From assembly GCA_019651435.1 (NCBI GenBank), contig BOYI01000001.1, forward strand, positions 186,001 to 250,000: 64,000 nucleotides of DNA. The letters are read 5' to 3'. Origin of the DNA: Pelagibacteraceae bacterium (lineage in GTDB: Bacteria; Pseudomonadota; Alphaproteobacteria; HIMB59). Below are positions 8,916-17,959 of the stretch, one piece after another. How positions within the stretch are numbered: position 1 is the first letter of the stretch; each line of letters opens with the position of its first letter. The translations under genes and the position numbers were made by a program. The notes under the pieces are model-generated. The model was given only the letters and a program-made list of their open reading frames with translations, made no database searches and had not been told where the DNA came from.

Positions 8916-10505
8916 ATGTCCACAACATCTACCCCTCAAAGACAAGAGTCAGATAGACATCAAAAGAAAACTTGGCTAACAGCACTTATTTCTAGACCTG
9001 AAATAGGTCCTATTGGTGTTATGCTTTTACTATTTGGAATGCTTGGTTATTTCTCTATCCCTGCTGGTGAAATGTCTTGGAACCCATTTACAGGTGAGGG
9101 TTTTAATGCACTAGGTATTAGAAACTTTCTTCGAGTTATATCTCAACTTGGAATCATAGCAATTGGTGCTGGTATGTTAATCATTGCTGGAGAGTTTGAC
9201 TTATCTATTGGATCTATGATTGGTTTTGCTGGAGCCTGTATGGCAATGATTTTAAGATGGGGTTTTTCATTTATTATTCCTTATTTATCTTTTGAAGGAG
9301 GTTTCCATATAGAATTTTATACGGTTTTCCACATTGCTGATGTTTCCCCAATACTAGCAATATTTATTACTTTAATTTTCACACTTTTCTTTGGATGGAT
9401 ACAAGGTACGATTGTTGTTAGATCTGGCTTACCTTCTTTCATCGTTACACTTGGTGGATTATTTTTTTTAAGAGGACTTACAGAAGTTTCTCTTCGCTCT
9501 TTTAATCATAGACCAGATCAAGCTAAAGGAGCTACAACAGTTACAGAAATACCTGATATTAAAAATATCGTAGATGTTCCTGGCCATGGCGAGATGGTAA
9601 GAGAAAAAGCAAAAGCTTTGCCAGAAGCAGATCTAGTATCAATGGCACAATCTTTGCCTGCAGATACAATCGCAAAGATTACAGAAAGATTAGAATACAC
9701 TTATCAAAGAGTAGCAGACGCAAAGACTCAAATCTTAATTGATAAAGGAACAAAACCATTACAAGAAGCCCTAGCTAATGCTCAGTCTAGTGGAAATGAA
9801 TACATGGTCGGTATGATACAAGAAAAAATTGCTAATTTTCAAATTGACCCAGTAGTTCCTAAAACTGTCACTGATGTTGATATAGCAAGAGTTTACATTG
9901 ACTCTTTATATTCAGCCCAACCTGTCGCAAACTTTTTTGGTGGAGATATTTTAGAGCCGATGTTTGATTGGTTATACTTTCCAATTGATTGGAATACAAA
10001 TAATTTTGGAAATCAATTTGCGCCAGGTCTTTATTCTTGTGTAATGATTTGGCTAATTATCGCTATTGTTTGTTATATCGTATTAAGTCGTACTCAAGCA
10101 GGTAACTGGATTTACTCAACTGGTGGAAATTTAAGCGCGGCCAAAGCAAATGGCGTGCCTACAGACAAAGTGAAAGTTTCTTTATTTATGTTCTCTGCAT
10201 TTTGTGCGACTGTTTTTGCGACTTGCCAAGTGTTTGAGGTTAATACAGCAGATGCAGCGAAAGGAAATCTAAAAGAATTAGAAGCGATTGCAGCCGCAGT
10301 GATCGGTGGAGTTGTACTGACTGGTGGTTTTGGAACCATACTAGGTATATGTGTTGGGGCATTTATTTTTGGAATTGCTAAAGAAGCATTTTTCTATATC
10401 CCGGGTATTGATGGGTCTTTCTATCGTGTCTTCCTAGGTCTAGTTATTATCGCATCAGCCTTAACTAACGAAAATATTCGAAAACGTATTATAGGTAGCA
10501 TATAA
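8916..10505 (+). CDS. Sugar ABC transporter permease with a large hydrophilic insertion
   Basis: Membrane subunit of the BPD_transp_2 family, 529 residues against the usual 320-350. Typical segments are IIAGEFDLSIGSMIGFAGA near residue 90, SGLPSFIVTLGGLFFLRG near 172 and AAVIGGVVLTGGFGTILG near 455. Between residues about 197 and 355 lies a mostly hydrophilic stretch (charged, helix-forming, including LVSMAQSLPADTIAKITERL) that ordinary family members lack; it sits between membrane segments. A further smaller insertion follows the first helix (about residues 50-65). It lies in an operon with the binding protein and, 2 bp downstream, the ATPase. No clear Shine-Dalgarno sequence precedes the ATG. 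Confidence 0.85.
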   Translation: MSTTSTPQRQESDRHQKKTWLTALISRPEIGPIGVMLLLFGMLGYFSIPAGEMSWNPFTGEGFNALGIRNFLRVISQLGIIAIGAGMLIIAGEFDLSIGSMIGFAGACMAMILRWGFSFIIPYLSFEGGFHIEFYTVFHIADVSPILAIFITLIFTLFFGWIQGTIVVRSGLPSFIVTLGGLFFLRGLTEVSLRSFNHRPDQAKGATTVTEIPDIKNIVDVPGHGEMVREKAKALPEADLVSMAQSLPADTIAKITERLEYTYQRVADAKTQILIDKGTKPLQEALANAQSSGNEYMVGMIQEKIANFQIDPVVPKTVTDVDIARVYIDSLYSAQPVANFFGGDILEPMFDWLYFPIDWNTNNFGNQFAPGLYSCVMIWLIIAIVCYIVLSRTQAGNWIYSTGGNLSAAKANGVPTDKVKVSLFMFSAFCATVFATCQVFEVNTADAAKGNLKELEAIAAAVIGGVVLTGGFGTILGICVGAFIFGIAKEAFFYIPGIDGSFYRVFLGLVIIASALTNENIRKRIIGSI

Positions 10506-10507
10506 CC

Positions 10508-11296
10508 ATGTCAGATAACAAAACACCTTTCATTGAAATCACTGATTTAGTAAAGAAATTTGGTACTTTTACAGCATTAAATGGAGTCTCACTTAATGTT
10601 TTACCTGGAGAAGTTCACGCCTTACTAGGTGATAATGGAGCCGGAAAGTCTACTTTAATTAAAGTTCTATCTGGGGTTCACCAACCTACATCTGGAACTA
10701 TTAAAGTTGCAGGTAATGAAGTGAAGTTTGGATCTCCAAGAGAAGCGACTGCAGCGGGTATTGGTACTGTTTATCAGGATCTAGCGCTAAATGCACTAAC
10801 CTCAGTTACAAGAAATTTCTTTTTGGGAAATGAATTAAAAAAAGGACCTGGTCCTTTAGGTATTTTAGATTTCGATGCCATGAATGAAATAGCTATCGCA
10901 GAGATGGGAAAAATTGGAATTAATATTTCAGATCCCACTCAATTAGTAGGTACAATGTCAGGTGGACAAAGACAAACCTTAGCTATCGCTCGAGCGATCT
11001 ATTTTGGTGCAAAAGTTCTTATTCTGGATGAGCCAACTTCTGCGCTTGGTCAAAAACAGCAAATGGAAGTTTTAAAAACAATCAAAAAAGTTCAACAACT
11101 TGGAAACATTGCAATTATCTTAATTACTCATAATGAGATTCATGCAAGATTAATTGCGGATCGGTTTACCTTCCTAAGTCTTGGAGAGGTTATTGGCGCA
11201 GGTTTATCATCAGAGCTAGGCGGCGATGATGTAAAACGTTTAATGGCAGGTGGTGCGCAGATTGGCGATCTAGCAAAAGAACTCGAAGCAGTTTAA
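10508..11296 (+). CDS. Sugar ABC transporter ATP-binding protein (single domain)
   Basis: Cytoplasmic ATPase of 262 residues that drives the permease encoded 2 bp upstream. One nucleotide-binding domain: Walker A GDNGAGKST near 42-50, signature MSGGQRQ near 152, Walker B VLILDEPTSALG near 175 and H-loop LITHNE near 207. Like FrcA it lacks the second, degenerate domain of RbsA. The gene ends 3 bp before the convergent aldolase gene; no terminator is visible between them. Confidence 0.9.
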   Translation: MSDNKTPFIEITDLVKKFGTFTALNGVSLNVLPGEVHALLGDNGAGKSTLIKVLSGVHQPTSGTIKVAGNEVKFGSPREATAAGIGTVYQDLALNALTSVTRNFFLGNELKKGPGPLGILDFDAMNEIAIAEMGKIGINISDPTQLVGTMSGGQRQTLAIARAIYFGAKVLILDEPTSALGQKQQMEVLKTIKKVQQLGNIAIILITHNEIHARLIADRFTFLSLGEVIGAGLSSELGGDDVKRLMAGGAQIGDLAKELEAV

Positions 11297-11299
11297 TTT

Positions 11300-12121
11300 T
11301 TAGTAAGAGCTAGGATTTCTATCTTTATCAGAGTCATCAAAATCTTGTTTTGTTAACTCTTTAAACTTTTTTACATGAGCACCAGCAGCACCAGCTAGCA
11401 ATCTAACATCATTTGTAATTGTAACTAAATCAAAGCCCCATTCTGAAGCTTGAGCTGCGTACTCTGGAGTACCGCAATGAAGACATGCTACTTTTCCATG
11501 CTTATGAGCAACCTCTAAGATCTTTTTTTTGGCTTCAATCATCTCAGGCTCTTGTCTATCAAATCCTGGAACAAGTTTTCCTTGATTAAGGCCAATGGTT
11601 AGATCTGCAGTACCAATATATAAACCATCTAAATTTGGGGTCGAGGCTATTTCCTCCAAATTATCAAAAGCCTCTTGGGTTTCTATCATTGCTAAGCAAA
11701 AAGTACTTTCATTTGCCTCATAAAAATAATTTGAACTAACCGTAAAATTTGCTCGAGTTGGTCCAAAACTCCTTATTCCAATTGGAGGATATTTGCAATC
11801 TTGAACTAATTGCTCTGCTTGAGCTCGGTTATTGATCATTGGGCATATTACCCCTAAAGCGCCCGCATCCATCACTTTTGATATTACGGAATGGTCTAGT
11901 CCAGAAACTCTACATATTGGAGTAACACCACTACTTCTTATGCTTTGAAGCATGGCCAAAACATCATTGAAGGCAATCATGCCATGTTGATGGTCAATTG
12001 TGAGAGCATCATAGCCCTGTTCAGACATAATTTCTGCTGTAAAAGGGTTAGCAATAGAAAGAAAACTGTTTAGGACAGTTTCTTTTTTTTCCCATTTTGT
12101 TTTAACGTTATTACTGATCAT
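11300..12121 (-). CDS. HpcH/HpaI-family class II aldolase
   Basis: Metal-dependent aldolase of the 2-keto-3-deoxy-acid family, 273 residues, cleaving a 2-keto-3-deoxy sugar acid to pyruvate plus an aldehyde. Family residues seen: the catalytic DHQHG near 43-47, arginine in PICRVSG near 71, the metal ligand Glu in AMIETQEA near 147 and Asp in IGTADLTIGL near 174. Downstream of iolG on the same strand with a 66-bp gap, so possibly the same transcript. Which keto-acid it cleaves cannot be told from sequence; the neighbourhood suggests a product of cyclitol or sugar-acid oxidation. Confidence 0.85.
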   Translation of the reverse strand: MISNNVKTKWEKKETVLNSFLSIANPFTAEIMSEQGYDALTIDHQHGMIAFNDVLAMLQSIRSSGVTPICRVSGLDHSVISKVMDAGALGVICPMINNRAQAEQLVQDCKYPPIGIRSFGPTRANFTVSSNYFYEANESTFCLAMIETQEAFDNLEEIASTPNLDGLYIGTADLTIGLNQGKLVPGFDRQEPEMIEAKKKILEVAHKHGKVACLHCGTPEYAAQASEWGFDLVTITNDVRLLAGAAGAHVKKFKELTKQDFDDSDKDRNPSSY

Positions 12122-12135
12122 GGTTAGTTAAAGTA

Positions 12136-12150
12136 TACTATATTATAGTA
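12136..12150. promoter_or_regulatory. Inverted repeat upstream of the aldolase gene
   Basis: TACTATA and TATAGTA flank one central T, a perfect 15-bp inverted repeat 15 bp upstream of the aldolase start. It could be an operator or part of a promoter. It is pure chance-prone AT-rich sequence, and no second copy was noticed. Confidence 0.25.
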
Positions 12151-12187
12151 ATAATAATTCGTGATAAATAATCTATTTATGCGAAGA

Positions 12188-13193
12188 TTAATCAATAGTT
12201 TCCATTTTCCCACTCGCAATAGATTTAAAAGCAGTCTCGGCTAAAACTAGTGCTTTACGTCCATCTTCAAAATTTACAGTAGGTGGGGTTTTATTAACAA
12301 TTGCTTCAACAAAAGCAGTAATTTCATTCATATAAGCCTCTTGGTATCTCTCAATAAAGAAATTTAAGTAGGGATCCTTTTTGTTCAACAAAATTAGATG
12401 AGAATTTTTTAACTTCATGAGCTTTACGATTATCACTGATTACCATTCCTTTTGACCCAAAGAGTTCTACTCTTTGGTCATAACCATAAGCAGCGGATCG
12501 TGAATTAATGATGTTACATTGTTTGCCAGAAGCAGTCTCCATGATTACCATCAATGTATCGCTATCATTTAATTCTGATTTAATTTTAGGCTCAACTAAA
12601 GCATTGGATATAGCAAAGACTCGAATAGGTTCTTCTCCCAACATAAATCGAGCTAAGTCGAAATCGTGAATTGTCATATCGCGAAATTGACCACCTGAAA
12701 CCTTTAAATAATCCCAGCTTGGAAGACCTGGATCTCTTGAAGTGATAATACATTGATGAAGATTACCGATTTCACCAGCTATTAAAGAATTTTTTGCGGA
12801 AAGATGTCCTGGATCAAATCGACGATTAAAGCCTAATTGAATGGGAACGGAATTACCTTTTAATCTTTCGGCACATTCATTGACTTTATTAATATCGAGA
12901 TCAATTGGTTTTTCACATAAAACAGGTTTATTAGCTGCCACCGATTTTTCAATAAATTCAATATGGGTATCCGTAGGAGAAGCAATTAGTATGGCATCAA
13001 TATTCTCATTAGAAAATACCTCTTGGTCATTCGTTACAGCAGATACGCCCAAATCAAAAGCTACTTTATTGGCAAATTCTTCATTGATATCGTAAACACA
13101 TGCTAAAGAAGTCATTTCGTGCAGGGCTATATTTCTTGCATGCATTTGGCCGATCCTGCCACAACCAAGAACTGCTATATTAATTTTTTTCAT
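12188..13193 (-). CDS. iolG: Inositol 2-dehydrogenase IolG-like oxidoreductase (one-base frameshift near 12380)
   Basis: NAD-dependent Gfo/Idh/MocA oxidoreductase, 334 residues once repaired. The N-terminal Rossmann motif is AVLGCGRIGQMHA, followed by the family CEKPIDLD motif (catalytic Lys) near 95, GFNRRFDPGH near 123 and the catalytic pair DMTIHDFDLARFM near 170. Two open frames meet at a T5 run at 12378-12382 (A5 on the coding strand): with four A the protein continues EQKDPYLNFFIERYQEAY, as in IolG. The likely reaction is myo-inositol (or a related cyclitol) to the 2-inosose, the substrate of the IolE encoded divergently. MocA homologues vary in substrate, so the exact cyclitol is inferred. 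Confidence 0.85.
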
Positions 13194-13202
13194 AAGGAAA
13201 TT

Positions 13203-13219
13203 TTATAAACTAGTTATAA
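13203..13219. promoter_or_regulatory. Inverted repeat in the iolG-iolE divergent promoter region
   Basis: TTATAA-ACTAG-TTATAA, a 6-bp inverted repeat with a 5-bp spacer, in the 98-bp gap between the divergent iolG and iolE genes. Its place fits a shared operator; its composition makes chance a real alternative. The rest of the gap is AT-rich with a weak GGAA-type site before iolE. Confidence 0.25.
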
Positions 13220-13291
13220 GACAAAAAAATAAAAAAGTTTTCACAAAGATTTATTTTAAGTATGATCATCCCTTCATAATGGAATTAAAAT

Positions 13292-14200
13292 ATGAAAGCT
13301 AAACTTGGAATAGCACCTATCGCATGGTCTAACGACGATCTCCCAGAACTTGGAGGGGAGACCACACTAGAAACTTGCTTAAGTGAGTCAAAGCTTGCTG
13401 GATTTTCAGGAGTTGAGACAGGAGGCAAATTTCCTAAAACTTCTGATGAGCTTGGACCTATTCTTAAAAAACATGAACTTTATTTGGCATCTGGATGGTA
13501 TTCGGGAACTATTTTAGACAATGATCTTGAAAAAGAAAAAGAGAAAGCACATGAACAACTTACCTTGTTTAGAGATTTGAATGCACCCTGTTTAGTTTAT
13601 GGAGAGACTGCTGGAACAATTCAAAATGTTCGAAATGCCCCTTTGAACACCAAAAGAAAAATTCATCCAGAGGATTTTAAAGAATATGGCAAAAAATTAA
13701 CTGCTTTTGCTGAATACTGCGCTGATTTTGGAATGCCAATTTCATTTCATCATCACATGGGCACAGCAATTGAAACTGAAGAGGAATTGGACCTTTTAAT
13801 GAGTCATACAGGAGAGGCTGTTTATTTACTTTTTGATACGGGGCACATGACTTTTGCTGGCGGTAATTCTATTAATGTAATTAATAAGTATGCTAAAAGA
13901 ATGAACCATTTCCATGCGAAAGATATTAGATCAGAAGTGGTTAACAGTTTAGACCGCACCAAAGAAAGTTTTCTTGATGCTGTATTAAAGGGTGCCTTTA
14001 CGGTACCTGGGGATGGCAGCATTGATTTTAAAGAGGTTATTAAAACTTTGGCTGAAAATGAATATGAAGGGTGGTTTATTGTGGAAGCTGAACAAGACCC
14101 AGCTAAAGCTAACCCCTTAGAGTATGCAAAAATTGGAAACAGAGAGTTAGTCGAGTGCTTAAATATGCATGGATATGAAATTGAGGGGTACAAGTTATGA
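13292..14200 (+). CDS. iolE: Myo-inosose-2 dehydratase IolE
   Basis: TIM-barrel (AP endonuclease 2-like) enzyme of 302 residues that dehydrates 2-keto-myo-inositol to the diketone 3D-(3,5/4)-trihydroxycyclohexane-1,2-dione. The IolE N-terminus GIAPIAWSNDDLPELGG is unmistakable, with GFSGVETGGKFP near 37, ISFHHHMGT near 150, LLFDTGHMTFAGG near 179 and MNHFHAKDIR near 205 supplying metal ligands. It ends 4 bp inside the following SDR gene, so the two are coupled. The next canonical enzyme, IolD, is not in this window. Confidence 0.93.
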   Translation: MKAKLGIAPIAWSNDDLPELGGETTLETCLSESKLAGFSGVETGGKFPKTSDELGPILKKHELYLASGWYSGTILDNDLEKEKEKAHEQLTLFRDLNAPCLVYGETAGTIQNVRNAPLNTKRKIHPEDFKEYGKKLTAFAEYCADFGMPISFHHHMGTAIETEEELDLLMSHTGEAVYLLFDTGHMTFAGGNSINVINKYAKRMNHFHAKDIRSEVVNSLDRTKESFLDAVLKGAFTVPGDGSIDFKEVIKTLAENEYEGWFIVEAEQDPAKANPLEYAKIGNRELVECLNMHGYEIEGYKL

Positions 14201-15018
14201 ATAGAATTGATGGAAAATTTGCTTTAATCACAGGAGGAACACAAGGTTTGGGAGCTGCTATAGCTCATCGTTTGGCAGAAAATGGTGCAGCTGGAATAAT
14301 TACTGTTGGAAGATCAGAGGAAAAAGGAAAAGAGGTTGCAAAAAAAATTACTGAGGATACAGGATGTAAAGTTTTATTCGTAAAGACAGACCTTCCTGAA
14401 GTAGATCAATGTAGAAATGCAGTTAAAGTTGCTAAACAAGAATTTGGAAAGATAGATGTCCTAGTTAATGCTGCTGGCATTACTGATAGAGGCAATATCG
14501 TTGATACCTCAGAGGAACTTTTCGATAAGATGATTGGTGTCAACTTAAAGGGCCCATATTTTTTGATTCAAGATACTGTCAAAATTATGATCGAACAAAA
14601 TATTCAAGGTTCCATTATTAATATAGGTTCAGTAGCTGCGATGACCGGACAGCCATTTATTTCAACTTATTGTGTTTCAAAAGGGGCATTAGCTACTTTA
14701 ACCAGAAACACTGCCTTTGCTCTGCTTAAAAACAAAATACGCGTCAACCAACTTAATATTGGATGGATGGCTTCAGATGGCGAGCATGAAATTCAAACAA
14801 AATATCACAACGCTCCTGAAAATTGGTTAGAAGATGCTGCAAAAGCTCAGCCATTTGAGAGGTTGCTTGATCCAAAAGAGGTTGCTAAAGCTGTAGCCTT
14901 TCTTGCATCTGATGACTCAGGGATGATGACAGGATCAGTTGTAAACTTTGATCAGTCAGTTTGGGGAGGGTATCCATTTGCACCACCTCAGCCAGCTGAG
15001 AAAATGGAAGTCAAATAG
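14197..15018 (+). CDS. Short-chain dehydrogenase/reductase (SDR), sugar or cyclitol type
   Basis: NAD(P)-dependent SDR of 273 residues. It has the cofactor motif TGGTQGLGAA near 13, LVNAAGI near 90, the catalytic serine in INIGSVAAM near 143 and YCVSK near 158, so it should be active. A rather long C-terminal region (residues 195-273) and the ending FDQSVWGGYP resemble SDRs found next to iolE in alphaproteobacteria. It overlaps iolE by 4 bp, which suggests it oxidises or reduces another hydroxyl of the same cyclitol. It abuts the convergent regulator gene with no gap. Confidence 0.85.
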   Translation: MNRIDGKFALITGGTQGLGAAIAHRLAENGAAGIITVGRSEEKGKEVAKKITEDTGCKVLFVKTDLPEVDQCRNAVKVAKQEFGKIDVLVNAAGITDRGNIVDTSEELFDKMIGVNLKGPYFLIQDTVKIMIEQNIQGSIINIGSVAAMTGQPFISTYCVSKGALATLTRNTAFALLKNKIRVNQLNIGWMASDGEHEIQTKYHNAPENWLEDAAKAQPFERLLDPKEVAKAVAFLASDDSGMMTGSVVNFDQSVWGGYPFAPPQPAEKMEVK

Positions 15019-16704
15019 TTATTTTAAATATTTTTGTGCAGTCGCCTGACAACTTTCTAAAGTTGAACTAAGATCTTCATTTAGAAAAAGGTAATTGAAA
15101 ATTTTATTACCAACTTCTTCAATAATATTTGAATAAGTGGGCAAGGGATATCTTGCCCATTCGACAAATTTTTCATCTTTTTCCATTTTATCGAGCTCAT
15201 TAAAGATTGGACTTAGCGCTCTTACTTCAGGATCGTTCACTACACTAAATAACGGTGAAGATAAACTTCCGTGCTCAATGTAATACTTAATTATTTCTGG
15301 TGACACAAACTTTCTAATATTAGCCATAATAAAAGGTATCTTTTCATAGGAAATATTAGAGGGAATACCCAAAGAAAATCCGCCTATAGGTGAAACTTGA
15401 AATGAGGGATGCCCAGCGGGTCTGGGTAAGTAACTTGTTTGGTTATATGCAGGGGAATTTTTATTTAATTCAAAAAGATGAGCGCGGCTACTCCAATTTA
15501 ATACCATTGCAGATTTACCCTGGCTGTAATATTCAACACACTCATCATTAGAATGAGAAGAAATATTTTTAGGAGAATATGAAGTCAATTCCTTAAGCAT
15601 TTCAGCGGCATGAAATGCTGCATCAGATAGAAAATTTGCTTTTAAAGATATCTTTTCTAAGTCAAGATCATAAATGTTATCTCCAATATATCTTAAGTTG
15701 ATATAGGGTTTACCAAAGTTAGCCATCGCTAAAATAAAACTAGTAGCTAGAGGCTGACCTTTTCTAGCAGGCCAAGAAATGGGACTCTCAATTTCATTAG
15801 CATTTTTAAGAATTTTGCAAGCAGAGAATAGTTCTTCATAATTTACTGGAGGCTTTATTCCATACTTTTGGAATAAATCTTTCCTATAAAACAATAAATC
15901 AGGAATGGCCTCTATCGGAATTCCAAAAAGTTGTTTCTTGAATGAACTTGATCGAATACCTGAGTAATGAAAGTCATTTAAGTTTAAGCCTATTTTCTCA
16001 ACATGTTTATCTAGGGGGGTTAAACAATTTAAATTTACTAGTTGACCTATCCAGGGAATATTAAATGCTACAATATCAAATTTAGATTTTAGATTTGATT
16101 GAGAGTTTGTAATAATTTTATTTAAAAGTTTTTTTAAGTCACTTTCAATCGTGAGTTCAATTTGACAATCAAAAATGTATTCAAAAAAATCTAAATTTTT
16201 ATTTATTACTTTAAAGGTAGGATTGTCATTTGATAAAAATCGAATTCTTTTAAATTTTTTACTTTGATTTGTAATTACAGTTGGTGCAGGAATTATATTT
16301 CCTGGAGACAGAGAAGTTCCAAAATAAAAATTATTATCGATTCCTCCAAATCCAAGTTGGGAGGCAAATTCATTTTTGATGAGTAAAAGGTATTCTGTAA
16401 ATTCTTTAATCAAATCTCCACTCGGATGTATTGAAAAAGATTTTCCAGATTTTGTCTTAGATCTCTTAATTAGTTTTTTTTCTTTAATTAATTTATTAAC
16501 TTTTCTCAGACCTGTTGCAAAAGGCAAACCTGATACTTGAATGATGCTGGTTGTGGTACATAATTTGTTTTCAAGATGATTTGAAATGACATAGGAAAAT
16601 ATTCTCCAATCCGCATCAATAGTTTGATTAGAGACAGTTTTATTGAATAAAATTCTTGTCTTACTTACAAACTTTAAAAGAGTTGAAATTTCGTTTCTAT
16701 TCAT
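15019..16704 (-). CDS. Putative transcriptional regulator: winged-helix domain fused to a family-1 solute-binding domain
   Basis: Cytoplasmic protein of 561 residues with no signal peptide. Residues about 20-90 look like a winged helix-turn-helix (TTTSIIQVSGLPFATGLRK then KLIKEKKLIKRSKTKSGK as helix and basic wing). Residues about 165-550 match the sugar-binding SBP_bac_1 fold: PWIGQLVNLNCLTPLDKHV, LFGIPIEAIPDLLFYRKDLF followed by GIKPPVNYEELF, a GKSAMVLNWSS segment and a SPIGGFSLGIPS segment. It is divergent from the third ABC importer, with a 17-bp inverted repeat between, so I infer a sugar-sensing regulator of that operon. SgrR of enterobacteria is a formal parallel but uses a family-5 binding domain. 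It may be an activator or a repressor. Confidence 0.75.
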   Translation of the reverse strand: MNRNEISTLLKFVSKTRILFNKTVSNQTIDADWRIFSYVISNHLENKLCTTTSIIQVSGLPFATGLRKVNKLIKEKKLIKRSKTKSGKSFSIHPSGDLIKEFTEYLLLIKNEFASQLGFGGIDNNFYFGTSLSPGNIIPAPTVITNQSKKFKRIRFLSNDNPTFKVINKNLDFFEYIFDCQIELTIESDLKKLLNKIITNSQSNLKSKFDIVAFNIPWIGQLVNLNCLTPLDKHVEKIGLNLNDFHYSGIRSSSFKKQLFGIPIEAIPDLLFYRKDLFQKYGIKPPVNYEELFSACKILKNANEIESPISWPARKGQPLATSFILAMANFGKPYINLRYIGDNIYDLDLEKISLKANFLSDAAFHAAEMLKELTSYSPKNISSHSNDECVEYYSQGKSAMVLNWSSRAHLFELNKNSPAYNQTSYLPRPAGHPSFQVSPIGGFSLGIPSNISYEKIPFIMANIRKFVSPEIIKYYIEHGSLSSPLFSVVNDPEVRALSPIFNELDKMEKDEKFVEWARYPLPTYSNIIEEVGNKIFNYLFLNEDLSSTLESCQATAQKYLK

Positions 16705-16737
16705 GGTTTCTATCTAAGTTAATAGTAATTATCTAAA

Positions 16738-16754
16738 ATATTCAAATTGAATAT
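16738..16754. promoter_or_regulatory. Inverted-repeat operator candidate, copy 1
   Basis: ATATTCAA-A-TTGAATAT, a perfect 17-bp inverted repeat, lies in the 115-bp divergent gap, 33 bp before the regulator start and 65 bp before the binding-protein start. A second copy differing at two central bases occurs at 21539-21555 upstream of the SDR gene of the same operon. Two matching sites at the two transcription-control points of one cluster support a binding site for the divergently encoded regulator. Confidence 0.6.
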
Positions 16755-16819
16755 ATTAGTCATTATATCTCTTTTGAAATGATAGATAATTTAATTGTAA
16801 GGATATAAGGAGGATATAG

Positions 16820-17863
16820 ATGAACAAACTAATCAAAGTATTAGCTGTTTTGATGTGCTTTTCTTTCGGTTCTGCTAAGGCAGTGGAAATCGTTTCCTTT
16901 AACGCGGCGTCTTCTGAGGCTTATGTGGGAGCGTTCGTAAAAGGAATTAAAGCAACAGCTGAGCAATATGGTTATGACATTACTGTTTTCGAAAACAACT
17001 ATAACCAAGCTGAGCAAAACCAACAAGTTGAACAATACCTATCAAGTGGTGCACTTCCAGATGTATTTATTTGGTGGCCACCTGATGCAGTAGCGGGCTT
17101 AGGTTCACTTAGAAAATTAGCTAAAACTGGAGTACCAGTTTTAAAGATTAATCAATTACCTAACGAGCAGGATAAAGCATTTATCTTTGGATATGCTGGA
17201 CCAGACGATAGCCTTCGTGCTTATAACGCAGGTGAAATGATGGTTAAAGCTATGAAGATGAAACAAGCTGCAGGCGGTGATGGATTTAACGTAATCGCAC
17301 TATCATACCCACACTCTTATGGTGGATATGGTCTTTCAATTAATGCATTCAAACAAGCTATTGCTGGTACAGATCTAAATTTAATCGGAGATATCGGTGA
17401 AGGTTTTGGTCAAGCTAATGGATATAAGGGTGCAGCAAAACTAATCGCAAAGGTTAAAGATCAGGGTATTCATTTCGTGTACGGAATGGATGATGCGATC
17501 CTAACTGGTGGTATTAAAGCTCTTGAAGAAGCTGGTTATAATGTTGATTGGTATGCAGGTACAGGTAAAAGCGGTAGCGTAGATAGCGATGCTGTTATAA
17601 CTGTAGGTACTGTATGTAATGGTGATAAACAGATGATTACTGATGGTAAGCAATTCGGTACAACTCTTCAATCACCTCTTCATGAAGGTCAGTTAGCTAT
17701 TGCTCTTGTTAAAGAGTACATGGAAAATGGTGAGTTAGCTCAGTACATTAACTTTACTCCAAACCCTTCAGTGACAGGCGCCACTATGGACTTCACTGCT
17801 TTAAGAGGATTTGACGGTAAGTTATACGGTATCAATGAGCTTTGCTCAGGTGCTTGGGATTAA
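16820..17863 (+). CDS. Periplasmic binding protein of the third ABC importer
   Basis: Ligand-binding protein of 347 residues (Peripla_BP_4 class). The signal peptide runs to about residue 21 (FSFGSAKA). Mature features include FVKGIKATAEQYGYDI, an aromatic-rich ALPDVFIWWPPDAV segment and a C-terminal TLQSPLHEGQLAIALVKEYM. The ribosome binding site is AAGGAGGA. Codon use is biased toward well-expressed codons. It heads a plus-strand operon of about 15 kb and is followed by a stem-loop. The downstream iolB, iolC and aldolase genes suggest that the ligand is a cyclitol or derivative; this is inference. Confidence 0.9.
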   Translation: MNKLIKVLAVLMCFSFGSAKAVEIVSFNAASSEAYVGAFVKGIKATAEQYGYDITVFENNYNQAEQNQQVEQYLSSGALPDVFIWWPPDAVAGLGSLRKLAKTGVPVLKINQLPNEQDKAFIFGYAGPDDSLRAYNAGEMMVKAMKMKQAAGGDGFNVIALSYPHSYGGYGLSINAFKQAIAGTDLNLIGDIGEGFGQANGYKGAAKLIAKVKDQGIHFVYGMDDAILTGGIKALEEAGYNVDWYAGTGKSGSVDSDAVITVGTVCNGDKQMITDGKQFGTTLQSPLHEGQLAIALVKEYMENGELAQYINFTPNPSVTGATMDFTALRGFDGKLYGINELCSGAWD

Positions 17864-17893
17864 TTCCTAAAAGCTGACAAATTCATATTTTTT

Positions 17894-17921
17894 ACACACA
17901 GGGAAATTTATCCCTGTGTGT
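17894..17921 (+). promoter_or_regulatory. Stem-loop after the binding-protein gene
   Basis: An 11-bp perfect stem (ACACACAGGGA / TCCCTGTGTGT) with a 6-nt loop, 31 bp after the binding-protein stop and before the ATPase gene. There is a T-rich stretch before it but no U-run after it, so it should protect the upstream mRNA or slow decay rather than terminate fully. Confidence 0.8.
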
Positions 17922-17959
17922 AGTTAAGATCTCAAAAAAGGTATAAAATTAAAAGGAAT

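Noticed and set aside
13822-14193. A minus-strand open frame of 123 codons inside iolE
   Set aside because: IolE is certain on the plus strand; the antisense product has no recognisable features.
16841-17035. A small minus-strand gene overlapping the third binding-protein gene
   Set aside because: It lies opposite a highly expressed signal-peptide-bearing gene and has no supporting features.
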